Source of the DNA: Malus domestica
Lineage: Eukaryota; Streptophyta; Magnoliopsida; Rosales; Rosaceae
Assembly: GCF_042453785.1 (NCBI RefSeq)
Contig: NC_091665.1
Coordinates: 2,305,501-2,369,500 of the forward strand
DNA: 64,000 nt
Direction: 5' to 3'
The notes beneath the pieces were generated by a model that had not been told where the DNA came from, searched no databases, and saw only the letters and a program-made list of their open reading frames with translations. Within the stretch, counting starts at the first letter, position 1. The number at the start of each line of letters is the position of its first letter. Position numbers and translations under genes: made by a program. Shown here one piece after another: positions 1 through 11,233 of this stretch.

Positions 1-455
1 TTGATCGACGATCAACTAGTGGCTTTTGTGTATATCTTGGAACAAACTTAATCAGCTAGTGCTAAGAAGCAGCCTACAGTGGCTAGATCCTCCACTGAAG
101 CTGAATATCGATCTCTGGCACATACTGCCGCTGAAATTATATGGATCTGCAAGGTGTTTCATGATTTTGGTTTTCCCTTATCTTCAAAACCTACAATCTG
201 GTGTGATAACATATCTGCTATCTCTCTTGCCTCCAATCCTGTCTTTCATGCTCGAACAAAGCATGTTGAGATCGATTATCATTACATGCGAGAGTTGGTT
301 CTTGCTAATCTGCTTCAAGTTCAGTATGTGTGTACTGAGGACCAAATTGCCGATATTCACACTAGATCTTTAACCAAGAACCGGTTTCTTCTTCTTCAAT
401 CCAAGCTATCTCTTGGAACTCCAACTTCTTCCAAGCTCAGCTTGAGGGGGTGGGG
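1..455 (+). pseudogene. Copia RNase H C-terminal fragment
   Basis: This is the 3' end of a Ty1/copia pol gene, entering from outside the window. The protein carries the RNase H signature ARSSTEAEYRSLAHTAAEI, followed by the usual WCDNISAISLASNP and HARTKHVEIDYHYMRE blocks and the tail ADIHTRSLTKNRF. The first ~75 bases encode the preceding CVYLGTNLISW-type block only in another frame, so at least one frameshift is present. The reading frame ends at 504, inside the putative LTR. A polypurine tract (GAGGGGGTGGGG, about 443-455) follows the coding part, as expected before a 3' LTR. It is a relic, not a host gene. Confidence 0.85.
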
Positions 456-640
456 TGTAAAGATGAGGATGCCAAATCATGACATACATTCTGTTTTTAA
501 TTAACTAATTGTAATGTGCTATGTGTACAAGTTAGTTAGAAGGTTATTAGTTGTTGTTATGACCATAAATACCATACTCATGTAATTATTTTTGTCAAGT
601 AATGAAATTGTAATATTTCAGAAATACATTTTCTTCTCAA
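456..640 (+). mobile_element. Probable copia 3' LTR (partial or complete)
   Basis: The segment follows the polypurine tract and starts TGTAAAGATG. It contains a weak TATA-like stretch (ACCATAAATACC, about 560) and is AT-rich like other copia LTRs. The 3' limit (TTCTCA near 639) is a guess. No second LTR or target duplication can be seen, because the rest of the element lies outside the window. Confidence 0.45.
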
Positions 641-739
641 TTCCTTTAAATGTGATGTAAGTGAAAGCCTGTGTTGCCTATTCTCCGTTAAACTATTTTT
701 TTCTTTTGGTTAGAATTTTCTAGTGATCTGCTCGTTTCC

Positions 740-1216
740 TTGTTGTCTTATCGCCAGTCATCTACGCTCGACACATACTACTGGAAAATGCAAAACCTTG
801 GTTTCATTAATCAGCTTAAGGAGGTAACCATAGAGCCTTTCTACGGTTCTAATGAAAATGAGTTTGCAAAGTATATTCTCGAGCATGCTGAGAACTTGAA
901 GAAAATGGTTATTAGTTATTTGAAAGAGAAGCAATCGGATGTTGTGGCTGGAATGGTAAGCAAAAGCAACATGATTTCTTCTACAGCCAAAGTTGTCATC
1001 AGGGAAATAGATAGTACAACTAATTTCATCAGGGAAATAGTTGTACAACAAATTAAATATATCAAATTAACCTGTGAAGAGAGTATAACCACAATAAAAC
1101 ATGCACATCGTTGTATGTTGCACCCAAGTCTCCTTTGTTTACAAAGCAAAACTAACCAACTTCACTTGGCTTTAAAACAAAAAATAAATAAAAAAAGTTC
1201 GATGTCACTTGCATAG
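740..1216 (+). pseudogene. FBD-domain (F-box/LRR family) C-terminal remnant
   Basis: The reading frame contains LKEVTIEPFYGSNENEFAK, then YILEHAENLKKMVI. This matches the pattern of the plant FBD domain found at the C-terminus of F-box/LRR proteins (LKEVxIxxFxGxxxExxxxKFLLENAxxLxKMxI). Homology covers only about residues 20-90 (788-1010). The remainder of the 158-aa frame is low-complexity and probably read-through. There is no F-box and no LRR upstream, because the preceding bases are a copia relic. It is most likely a truncated gene fragment. The family call rests on pattern recognition. Confidence 0.55.
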
Positions 1217-1542
1217 TAGGATTTCTCTTTGTTGCCAAACTTGGAAAGTTGGAATTTAGATAAACATGCACCTTTGTATAGCACAATCACAATTATCACT
1301 AATACAATTATTTGGATTCAGATAACACAAAGATGAACCATACACAACCAAACTAAAGTTTCTATTCCTAAAAACTTGTTCGAACCGAACACTTGTTCAA
1401 CTTTATTTTGTTTGATAAGAAGATATTTTACACTACTATAATTGAGATGGAGATTTTGAACTAGGTCAATGGAGCGGACACAATAGTTCAACTTTTATTG
1501 ACACATATGTTTAATTATGGGCAGCTCAAATGTTTAATGGTT
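1217..1542. other. Intergenic, AT-rich, no gene seen
   Basis: I see no coding signal or repeat structure here. It is the 3' flank of dioxygenase gene 1, which reads leftward and stops at 1543. It probably includes that gene's 3' UTR. Confidence 0.5.
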
Positions 1543-4500
1543 TCAAAGGCGAATTTGGTCGATGCTTGACTGGACATCAATCTCATCACCGCCATTAGCT
1601 TCTTTGGATTGTTTGTAGGTCATTGCACGATATGCTGGTGGGTGACATTCATCTACAAACTCTGGTGCTGGTCCCACTAGTGCATCCAACGATGGTCCAT
1701 GTAGTGTTGCCACCGAGATCCTCTGTATTTTGTTGTTGTCCACCACCACTCGATGAACATGGCTCTTGTACTTCCCATTGGTTAAGATCTGTATCAACAT
1801 AATTAAAATAATGGGAGACTTTAGATGCGGTCCCTAATTATGAACAATCTTTGACTGAAATCTTGTTGTTTTTCAATTTTTGATCCAAGTCCCTAAAATT
1901 AATTGATAATTTATTTCTATGTACGTTACTATATTTTTTAAATTAAAAATTAAAATTTATAGTTGTTTATAGTAATGAGATTTTAAATAAAAAACCATAA
2001 TTTGTGGGATTAAAAATATTAAAATATAAATATACTATTGTGTGTGTGTGTGTGTATACATGGGTACATTCATAAAAAATAACCAAAAAATTATTGTATC
2101 AAAACATGGGTACATTCTTCAAAATGGGTACATTTAGCAAAAATAAAAATGGGTACAAATAAATAAACAAATATGGGTACAATACAAATAAAACTTTAAA
2201 AAATATGGGCACAAAAAGAAATTAATATATGGGTACAAATTAAAATTGAAAGGAAAATTGGTACAAATTAAAAAAGGGTTGCAAATTAAAAATGGGTACA
2301 AACTTAAAATAAAAATATATGATAAAAAATTTAGCCATAAATATAAATATACTAATTGTAACATTTTTAATATTAAATGAATATATTTAGAAATAAAAAA
2401 TATTTTATTATTGAAATAATTAATGATATTATTAATACAAATGACCTTGATAAAAAATTGAAAAGTAATAAGGTTTTAATCAATAGAGTAGTAAAAATAA
2501 GGATGAAAACCTAATTACTCCTAAAATAATACATATGAAGCTAATAATGTATTTTGTTTTAGCCGAGCAGAAATTATTTGTACAAATTGGAAGGGTCCAC
2601 ATAACGACTTAAATAACCTTATTCGAAGAGCACCTTGTACAATTTGTTTTAATAATTCAAAACGTCTATCTTATAATTTTTTATTCAAATATAATCATTC
2701 TAAAAAGGACAATAAAAAATTAATAAGACATACTAGTTGTTGTAAAAAAATAAAATTGACGAGAACAGTCATTTTAAGAAAACACTAATCAAGCTGTTAA
2801 GAAAAAACCTAAAGCTAGACGTCGGAACATTTAAAATGCAAAACACAGAGTGAACTGCCTCATCTTAAATTATAGGGTAAAAGACTGTTTACCACCCTCA
2901 TGTTTCGTGGTTTTCAACATTTAGTACATCAAGTTTTTTTCGTCCCAGAGTCATACCTAAAGTGTAAATTTTGGGACAGTCTCATACATCTGTTAGTCAA
3001 ACTGTTAGTTCTCCCGTTAAGTGATGACGTGGCGCCCTGATTGGACGCCACGTGTCATTAAAAAAATAAAAATAATATTAAAAAATATTTAAATAATAAA
3101 ATATTTTTTTTTTCTTCTTCTCTTCTTCTTCTTCTTCTTCTTCTTCTTCTTCTTCTTCTTCTTCTTCTTCTTCTTCTTGGTTCGGTTCTCTCTTTTCTTT
3201 TTTTTTCTTCTTCCTCCTCCTTCTCCTTCTTCTTCCTTCTCCTTCCTCCTCATTCTTCTTCTCCTTCTTCTTCCTTCTTAAGAAGGAAGGAGGAGAAGGA
3301 AAAAAACAGAAAAAAAAAAACCGAACCTAGAAAAGAAGAGGAAGAAGAAGGAAGAAGAAGGAGAAGAAGAATGAGGAGGAAGGAGAAGGAAGAAGAAGAA
3401 GGAGAAGAAGAAGGAGGAGGAAGAAGGAAAAAAAAAGAAAAAAAAGAAGAGAAACCGAACCCAGAAGAAGAAGAAGGAGAAGAAGGAGGAGGAAAGAGAA
3501 GGAAGAAGAAGGAGAAAGAGGAGGAAGAAGAAGAAGAAGAAGAAAAAAAAAAAAAGAGAGAGAAACCGAACCCAGAAGAAAAAGAAGAAGGAGAAGAAGA
3601 AGGAGGAGGAAGGAGAAGGAAGAAGAAGGAGGAGGAGGAGGAAGAAGGAAAAAAAAAAAAAAACCGAACCCAAAAGAAGAAGAAGAAGAAGAGAAGAAGA
3701 AATTTTATTTAAATAAATTTTTTAATGACACGTGGCGTCCAATCAGAGCGCCACGTCATCACTTAACGGGAGAACTAACAGTTTGACTAACAGATGTATG
3801 AGACTGTCCCAAAATTTACACTTTAGGTATGACTCTGGGACGAAAAAAACTCGATGTACTAAATGTTGAAAACCACGAAACATGAGGGTGGTAAACAGTC
3901 TTTTACCCTAAATTATATTATAGACAAAAATTAAAATACAAGTACACACCACTACAAAGACAGGTAAAAGAACAAACTATTAATTTAGTGAATATACCTC
4001 AAGATGGTCACCAAGGTTTATAAAAATGGCATTATGGGGGATATTAACATTGATGCATTGACCACTATTGGATAGTATTTGCAGACCACCATTCACATCT
4101 TGTATGAGTGACACAAAGAAGCCTGGGTCAGTATGATCAGGCACACCAATTGATCCTTTTGATCTGAAATTGGGTGGGTATAGGTTCATGGCAGACATAT
4201 CAAAACCAGATTCAAGCTTAAAAGCTTTTTCTACGTAGCATTCTTCAAATCCCAAGCCTTTTGACACTGCCTTTCCCAAACCTTTTACTATCTCTCGCGA
4301 TGCTTTGAAATACTCTTCCAAAGCGTCACTGTTGAAATAAAAAACCGCAAAATTATATAATTTTATGAAAAAAATGTCGTACATCACAATACGAAGTACG
4401 TCAGTCAAAAATTTAAAATATATTAGTTCTTGATAAGAGAGGGAGTGCCAAACCCTATTTTCATCAAGTGTTAGCTGGGTGCTTCTATGCATATATAATT

Positions 4501-6955
4501 TTTTTGTTTTGTTTCCTTTTGATTTACAACAAAAGGGGATCCGATCGAACATGAGATTATTATAGTATTATTTATGCTAGTTTTGTGGCACTTTTGTTTT
4601 TGGCTTTTGTTTTAAACTATAGGTTGAAGTCTTAAACATGAAAAGAGAGAGGATATATAGAAACAATTATGTATAATGTAAAAAAAAGTTATTGAATGGC
4701 CTAGTTACACATGTTGCTTAAGAAGAGAGAATCTCATATTTTTACAAGAAATGAGAACTAGTTGCAAAACCCACTACACTTCTTGTACAACGATCGGAAC
4801 TGTCTATTTTGAAAGTCTTTTCTCATAAATCCTTGAAAATTCAATTCGTTTAATTACCTATTTAATTCTTATCATGAATATCCATTGCTTCCTAGAACAT
4901 TATGTTCATAATTACTAGATGTCTCAACCATTTCAATTGGGATAATATTTTTGAAAGCAAAAATGTTATTCTTATCATCTCTTTATACCATTATTTGTAT
5001 CATCTCTATAATAGAAATGATACCCACATGTGTTGGTGGGTCCTAACTTTTTTTTAACAATTGATATTTTCTACACTAAGGGGGAGGGGATGAGCTTAGC
5101 CTCACAATGGGCTAGCAATAATGTGATTCAAAATTGCCTTTGGTGGACCCTAACTCTATTAGAAACTTTTTTTTAATTATTATTATTATTAAGGGGAGGG
5201 GAAGGGTTCAAAACTATTACAATAATTTAGGGGATGATAGAGTTTTGAATCTAGGACGTAGGGGTGGAAACCCAATACCCTATCAACTAGGATATTGAAC
5301 CACATGCTACCTATATTAGAAAGATAGTACAAATAAATAGTGAGTGTAACGTTACTCTTTGAAAAAATAATCTATAAAGTGAAATTTGGAAACTAAACTA
5401 TTGAAATTATTGAAATTTAATGCGGAGTGAATCCTATATATAATTAGTCTCCTTATTACTAAACATGGTTTGCCTCCCCTTAATTAAGAAACATATATCC
5501 CTTCATCAGTCAGTCTCCCTCGATTTTCATTTACAAATCTCTCTCTTTTTTTCTCTGGTCTTTTCGTTCTTTTTAGTTCATAAACCAAAACAACAGAAAA
5601 TAAAACGTTATCAAACGCGCCATAGTTATAATACTTACGTAAATTAAAAAAAAAATATTATGTTATAATTTGCTATTTCGATATTTAACACAACTGATAA
5701 ATTTACAGTAGATTGATTTATAAATATCATAACATAATAGACAAACTAAATCACCATTAATATACCTGAAACCAGCTGGTTTAGAAGGGCAGTGAAACTG
5801 GGGATGTGCAATGACCTTCAGATATTCCCTATTCTCTCCAGGAGAAGATCGCAAGCCCCATCGAATTCTATCCGTTGGGCTCTTTTTCTCGTACTGCTTT
5901 CGGTCCTCTATCTCCTCCGGGTTAAAGAAGTCAGAAATTCCTTTGAAAACACCCTCAAACACGCCGTTGGAGATGCCATGATTTACAAGCTGAAAATATG
6001 GAGCACAAAAATTTATCAGCAGTCGATAACTAATCCAATTATTAAACATGTTACATGAGAAAAAATGAAATGAAATGTGCATGGAACAAATAGTTGCGTG
6101 ATAATTAACTTTAAATTAGTGTTCAAGGTTAATGCATAAAAAATTAGGAAAGCACCTCTAATATATATGGTATATACTTGCGTTAGTACTTCAGATCCAA
6201 GTATGAAAGATTTCTGACTAAAATATTTACTAGTTCTTATTTATAATCATGTTGGCTTGTACTATATATACTTTATCTATCAATATGGAAACAAAATAGG
6301 CTCTCTAATTTCATTTTTTTTAGGGGATTAAGGAAGAAAACTGAACTCCTCCTAGTTTAGAGTAATAATAGTTGCTCCTTATAATACCTAAGATATATTG
6401 GTCATGTCGAGCGGCTAGGTATATCGACAAGAACATTATTTCTTTTCTTTTTCTTAAAGCAACAATAATAGGGAAATCTGATTGAACGTACCAAAGAAAA
6501 AGGGTGAAATATATTAAGGATATAAGTTTCAATATTTGGTTTTAGCCTAAACCCTCAATATGATTGGACTTCCGAAAGCAAAAGTAATAAAGGGAGATCT
6601 GTTTCCATAAATATTAATTGGGGGGGGGGGGGTTCTGACATTCTTAGGGCACATATAAAGCATAGACGAAAATCCTGCAACAAAAAATAAAAATAAAACA
6701 AGCATATATACGCACATAGAAAAAGCCGAAGTCCTTGCAGACATGGCCTAAGTTTTCGAGGGCTTTGGATCGTTCATCAAAATCATTAGAGAATAACATG
6801 AGATAATCAATGGTGGGGATTTCATCAGCCCCAACAGCTACAACAGAATCATTAGGGTTGATGATGGACGGTGAGTTAATGGAGGGAAGGGAGATGGCAG
6901 GGTTGGGTTGAATAGTCATATGATTAATAAGCACTGGAGCTGTCTCAGCAGCCAT
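1543..6955 (-). CDS. 2-oxoglutarate/Fe(II)-dependent dioxygenase, gene 1 (4 exons, 346 aa)
   Basis: Exons on the minus strand are 6955-6716, 5989-5766, 4328-3998 and 1788-1543. Intron phases are 0, 2 and 0, and all junctions are GT-AG. Summed coding length gives 346 aa, normal for this family. The N-terminal DIOX_N half shows DFGFFY joined to LVNHGIS across intron 1. The catalytic jelly-roll has the iron ligands HTD (in VPDHTDPGFF) and the distal H in SHVHRVV, and the 2-oxoglutarate-binding RIS in QRISVAT. Such enzymes are soluble and couple 2OG decarboxylation to hydroxylation or related oxidation. This one resembles the DOXC class annotated as 2-ODD 19-like or DMR6-like; the substrate cannot be told. 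No break is visible. Intron 3 (2.2 kb) carries two transposon-derived repeats. It is paralogous to gene 2 at 49202. Confidence 0.9.
1812..2513. repeat. AT-rich TIR repeat in intron 3 of gene 1
   Basis: The left end (GCGGTCCCTAATTATGAACA onward) and the inverted right end (ending near 2513) share a degenerate terminal inverted repeat of 60 bp or more, built round the motifs CTTGTT, TTTTCAATTTTT and GTCCCTAA. The interior is full of GGGTACA motifs and includes a short GT microsatellite (about 2039-2054). A clearly related copy lies in intron 2 of dioxygenase gene 2 (about 50028-50805). This looks like a non-autonomous DNA element (MITE); its superfamily is not clear. Confidence 0.6.
2875..3908. 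mobile_element. Foldback Mutator-type MITE in intron 3 of gene 1
   Basis: The element is bounded by a perfect 9-bp target-site duplication, TAAATTATA, at 2866-2874 and 3909-3917. Nine bases is the hallmark of Mutator-like elements. Terminal inverted repeats of about 190 bp (starting GGGTAAAAGACTGTTTACC) are nearly identical between 2875-3065 and 3718-3908. The middle is a TTC-rich run followed by GAA-rich runs, meeting at a palindrome near 3273-3286, so one strand could fold into a very long hairpin. There is no transposase. The Lys/Glu-rich and Phe/Ser-rich frames inside are translations of this simple repeat, not genes. Confidence 0.9.
3108..3712. repeat. Polypurine/polypyrimidine (GAA/TTC) tract
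   Basis: Roughly 600 bp of almost pure TTC (left, to about 3280) and GAA/GGA (right) triplets form the core of the foldback MITE. The right part is interrupted by repeated GAAACCGAACCCAGAAG-like units at roughly 3450, 3560 and 3660. Confidence 0.9.
4329..5765 (-). other. Intron 2 of gene 1
   Basis: This is a 1,437-bp intron bounded by GTATAT (donor side, 5765) and CAG (acceptor side, 4329-4331). Apart from the SINE-like stretch near 5080-5310 it is AT-rich and featureless to me. Confidence 0.7.
5080..5310. repeat. SINE-like stretch inside intron 2
   Basis: The words TTAGCCTCACAATGGGCTAG and GTGATTCAAAATTGCC recall a tRNA-like B-box region of plant SINEs, with a related inverted-looking part downstream (GAATCTAGGACG). 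I cannot define ends or a target duplication. Confidence 0.3.
5990..6715 (-). other. Intron 1 of gene 1
   Basis: This is a 726-bp phase-0 intron. The donor side follows TTC TAT (GTGCGT) and the acceptor side ends TTTTCAG. A run of about 13 G at 6620-6632 is the only odd feature. Confidence 0.75.
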
Positions 6956-7362
6956 TTTATGTCTGCTAATTGCGTGTTGGAAAGGATAATCAAGAGAGAA
7001 TATTAGTTGCTCTGAACTTGCTTAGGAAGTCAGGTGGATGAGTTTTGCATGCATTGATACGACTATGTTACTCTCATTTATAGGGAGAATGTGGCCCCCA
7101 CTTGGCTAGAAAAATGTTTCACTTAAGTATAAACTAAGGAAATTACTCATAAACTAATTCATGTTGGTTGATTAATTTTGACCAAAACCCTAGTTGATTG
7201 AAATATTAATACAACAAACCATGTTTCAGCAGTATATGTGAACACAATCTAGCTCGTTTAGTCCTTTTCTCTTCAGCTAAACGAAATAAATTTATAGAAT
7301 CCAGGAAACAATGCATCCTAATTAAACGACAAACTGATTTTGCCTTGGTGCATGTGTTTGTA
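6956..7362. other. 5' flank of gene 1
   Basis: This holds the 5' UTR and TATA box of dioxygenase gene 1, then anonymous AT-rich DNA up to the tandem duplication. No gene is seen. Confidence 0.5.
7075..7082 (-). promoter_or_regulatory. TATA box of dioxygenase gene 1
   Basis: The minus strand reads TATAAATG about 120 bp upstream of the ATG at 6955. This is a normal spacing for a plant TATA box plus 5' UTR. It is inferred from position and sequence only. Confidence 0.5.
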
Positions 7363-7570
7363 AAGAATCTTTGCATTATGTTCCAAGACTCCAAGTTGGT
7401 GACGTTACGACTGTTTTGTAAGCAGAATTGTTTGTTTGTGCATATTAAAAGAATCTTTAGAAACAAATTATTTATGCCAATATTTCTGTTTCTTTTATTA
7501 ATCTTCCGGCAGAACCGCTTGCTTGCTGGTGGCAGACAGACCAGGTTAATTACATTTACAATATAGTTTA

Positions 7571-7766
7571 CTAAGGACCAAATTGTACAAGAGAAAACTT
7601 AGCTTAAGGTGTCTTTTGTTAGATTTGTTATAGCTGTCAATAGTTAGTTAGATGGTTAGGATCTGTTGTAAGCACAAGTGTGTGCAGCAAGCTAAGTATA
7701 AATACCCTTTGTAATTAATCTTATTATTCTTTATCAATGAAGGTATAATTTTCCTATTATAGTTTA
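7571..7766 (+). mobile_element. Short copia 3'-end/LTR fragment
   Basis: The insert is absent from copy B. It begins with a copia-tail-like stretch (TAAGGACCAAATTG; AGCTTAAGGTGTC resembling a polypurine tract), then an LTR-like part starting TGTTAGATTTG (7617) with a TATAAATACCC promoter motif. The 10-bp word TATAGTTTAC stands at both edges. It is a truncated piece, not a whole element. Confidence 0.5.
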
Positions 7767-8171
7767 CATCTTCAGGACTCGGGAGTTATTTAGAACTACA
7801 TGAATAAAAGATTAACTGGGAACGGAAAAAATTTCTTATTAAGAGTAACATTGAAGTATGTGAATAAATATTTTTTAATACAAGCGATATTACTACTCAA
7901 ATTTATACTAGCTAGGAGCGTGAGCATTAAGCTATATAGAATAACTCAATTTATGTATTGTATACTTTGTAAGAGAGAAAAGAGTTTCCGAGAGAAAGGA
8001 AGAAGAGGGAAGAACAATTCTTTGATTCTATTTCTTAATGAAGAAGTAATACAAGATGTTAGACTTAATAGTCTTGGATATTACAAGCTTATCAACTAAC
8101 TAAGTCTCTAATCTGATGACAAGTGTCAATCTAAACTACCACATATATACTCTAACATCCCTCCTCAACTC

Positions 8172-9311
8172 ATGCTTTGAAGATCCAAGCATGAGATTGC
8201 CACAATGTGTATGAAGAAAAGGAGAACTTAACCCCTTCATAAGGATGTCTTTAAAATATAACACAAATAGAACATAAAGCTGCTTCTTGGCCAATCTTTC
8301 TCTGACAAAATTAACATCTATTTCAATATACTTGGTCCTTTGATGCTGCATTGGATTGAAAGACAAAGCAATGGTAGACAAATTATCAACAAAACAACAC
8401 ATGAGTATAAGGTAATGAAACCTACTGAAAAGCAAAAAGCTGCTTTATCCAAATTAATTTCTGCAGAAGTAGAAGACAAAGCCCTATCTTCAGCTTCAAT
8501 TGATGACCTTGAAACTTTTACTGTTTTTTTAAGACCGGGAAATAGGATTAGAGCCTAAAAACACCACTAAACCAGTAGTGACCTTCTGTCATTAAGATCA
8601 TCTACCCAATTGGGATCACTAAAAGCTTTCAAAAGTAAATTTCCTACGGTATCAGATATGCCAAAGTAAATGGTGCCCTTCAAATACCTTAATATCCTCT
8701 TGACGGCAGTGAAATGAGACATAATTGGATTATGAACAAACTGACAGACTTGATGCACAGAGAAAGCTATGTCTGGTCTAGTGAAAATCAAGTACTGCAA
8801 TTCATTTACAATACTTCTATATAAAGCTGGATTTCCATATGGCTGACCATCATCTTTAAGAAGCATATTGTAAGGAAAGCAAGGTGTATCATAGGCTTTG
8901 GACTCAAGCATCTTAGTTTTTGTTAATAAATCCTGAACATACTTAGTCTGCGATAAGAATCATCCATGTGCAGTCCGGGTATATTGACTTTCCAAAAAAT
9001 AATGTAATGGACCTAAGTCCTTAATGTAAAACTCAGAAGTGAGAGCATTTACCTATTGAATAGCATCAACAACACTCTCATTGATGATAATATCATCGAC
9101 ATATAACTAGAAAACCACAATTGCAGACTCAACTTGCTTTACAAACAGTGGGGAATCATTGTATGTATTTATGAAACCCAATTTAGGAAGAAAAAAAGTA
9201 GTAAATTTCCCATTCTGGGGCCTAGGTGCTTGTTTCAAGCCATAGAGAGATTTGTGATGCTTACAAACTAGAGTAGGATGATTGAGATCCTCAAACCCTG
9301 GAATGTGTGTC
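8172..9311 (-). pseudogene. Copia 1 reverse transcriptase (C-terminal half) and RNase H
   Basis: Reading leftward, the frames give the RT connection (HKSLYGLKQAPRPQNGK, 9107-9313), the thumb and tether (LYRSIVNELQYLIFTRPDIA, HFTAVKRILRYLKGT, 8567-8911), and RNase H (SSIEAEDRALSS on the minus strand near 8450-8560, then QHQRTKYIEIDVNFVRE, 8136-8435). Several stops and frame changes separate these blocks. The catalytic YVDD region falls in the 8920-9110 part and is poorly preserved. It is inactive. Confidence 0.8.
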
Positions 9312-9316
9312 ATTTA

Positions 9317-9883
9317 TGTTGTACTTTTATGCTCAAACGGAAGCGAATTATAACAAAGTACCAATATCAACGTCGTAGGTGAAAGCTAAAACAAACAATC
9401 TCAAACTAACACGAGACTTACGTGGTTCGGCGTAAAGCCTACTCCACGGGCGAAGCACGGCAAGGAATTTCACTAAACAAACGGAGATTACAAAAGAGTG
9501 TTTAAACTCTCACAACCTAAATTCCACAAATTACAAACCCTAAACCAAACGAGTAGAGAACCCAAACAAACGGAGGAGATTCTCCCAAATTGCTCTCTAA
9601 CTCACAAACTCACAAATTGACTCTCACCAAATTGCCACACGAATGAGCCACACAAAATACACTAACCCTAAGGCCCTATTTATAGTGCATAGGACTTAGG
9701 TTACAATAGGAATCCTAATAGGAAATAAATCCAAATCCTAATCAAATAGGTAATTAACAAAATCTCTCCACTAAGGAAACTAACTAAGAAGTCAAAACCA
9801 AACCCAAATAGGACACCAAAACCAAATAGGTAACACAAACCTAATTTATTGCATCATCCTAATTTTGAGCCAAAAACCCAACA
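9317..9883. mobile_element. Solo LTR nested in copia 1
   Basis: The sequence starts TGTTGTAC and ends CCCAACA, with a perfect 5-bp duplication ATTTA at 9312-9316 and 9884-9888. It splits the RT reading frame of copia 1. It contains the ACGTGGTTCGGC..CCACGGGCGAAG block common in plant LTRs. With only one LTR and no internal part, it is probably the result of LTR-LTR recombination. Confidence 0.85.
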
Positions 9884-9888
9884 ATTTA

Positions 9889-10800
9889 TACTTCCTCATG
9901 TAAAATGTCATGTAAGAAGACATATTTGACATCTAATTGCCTAAGAGACCAATTGAAATGAGCAACTAGTGCCAACACTAATCTCATTGTCATAGGCTTG
10001 ACTTTAGGACTAAAAGTCTCACTATAGTCTAATCCAGGTTCTTGACTAAAGCCTTTGGTCACTATTCTGGCCTTATGTCTAGCAATTGTACCATCTGAGT
10101 GTCTCTTGATCTTTAAAAATCTATTTGAACCCCCACCAAGTTTTTATTTGCAGGTAAAGAAACTAAACTCCAAGTACCTTGAGCATGTAGTGCATCAACC
10201 TCATCCTTTATGGCATTTAACCACACATGAACCTTTATAGCTGATTTTTAGGTTGCTGGTTTAACTAAAGACAATAAGCTCCCCCAAACTCTTGTAAAGT
10301 AACCACCAAGTCTTTTTTCTTTATAGTCCATCTCTTACTTCTAGTCTGAATTGGATGCAGATTGAGTGGAGGAATGGACAACACCACTTAAAGAGTGTTA
10401 TAAATAAACTCATGTGCTAATTGAGGAATATCAGGACTAAGATCGGGTGCCATGTGTAAATGAGAAGAGGAGTCTGATGTACAGTAATGGGTTGGAGATT
10501 TGTGTCTGTGAATGATTGAGATGATGACGATTCTGGAGTATTAACTACTAGAGTAAAGGAATGATGAAAAAATGATGCTACATTAGTGCGAGCATCAATG
10601 GATTGAGGTGTGGAACTAGACAATGGTGATACTATAACTATAGATATATAGATATATAACAAAATGCAGTTGGTAAAACATGAGGTGAATATGTGGTTCT
10701 GGAATGTGTCAATAAGTCTGTGTATGGAAACTCATGCTCATTAAACACATGTCTAGAAAAATAGAGTTTCTTCTTAGACATTTCATAACATAATATATCT
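9889..10800 (-). pseudogene. Copia 1 RT N-terminal part and integrase C-terminal linker
   Basis: Translated leftward in shifting frames, this gives the start of copia RT (about 9890-10130) and the variable linker, preceded by the integrase tail with a recognisable KKKLYFSRHVFNEHEFP-like block near 10690-10790. Many stops occur. The catalytic integrase core upstream is missing, replaced by 10800-10995. Confidence 0.65.
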
Positions 10801-10995
10801 TAAATGTCATGCCTCGATCCCGAGATACGCTCGGAATCAACACGTAACAGTAGGATAGTAGCGGTACAATATAGAATACATAGAGTCACTGAGACTCATA
10901 CATATAATATACATAGAGTCACTGAGACCCAAACTGAAATTTATGTAATGACATTTCTGGTTGTTAAGAATGAATCTGATGAGATGACAAATATG
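10800..10995. repeat. Foreign repeat piece inside copia 1
   Basis: The sequence from CATGCCTCGATCCCGAGA onward does not read as copia pol. It includes the word ACATAGAGTCACTGAGAC twice (about 10877 and 10911). It may be a small insertion replacing the integrase core; no ends could be defined. Confidence 0.35.
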
Positions 10996-11233
10996 GCTAC
11001 TGAGACTGAATATGGTAGCTAGGCATTGTATGTAAAGGAACAAAGGGAGAAGATGCCAGATGACAATAGTTTGAATTAAAAGACCCAATGTAGTTAGACC
11101 CCTTATTATTGTAAAAACAAATCCAAGTGCCATGGTTGTTCTTGCCAAAGATTTGACAGTTAGGTCTATCTAGAGGTTCAAAACTACAATATGGTGCAGT
11201 GTAAATCATCATTCTCTGCAGAAGTATAAGAAT
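10996..11233 (-). pseudogene. Copia 1 gag zinc knuckle and protease start
   Basis: The minus-strand reading gives NCQIFGKNNHGTWICFYN, a knuckle-type motif (C-x2-C-x4-H-x4-C) with the second Cys replaced by Gly. It is followed by a remnant of the spacer before the protease (HLASSPFVPLHTMPSYH). Confidence 0.6.

Noticed and set aside
3278..3712. Long Phe/Ser-rich and Lys/Glu-rich open frames on both strands
   Set aside because: They are translations of GAA/TTC simple repeat inside the foldback MITE and have no other sequence content.
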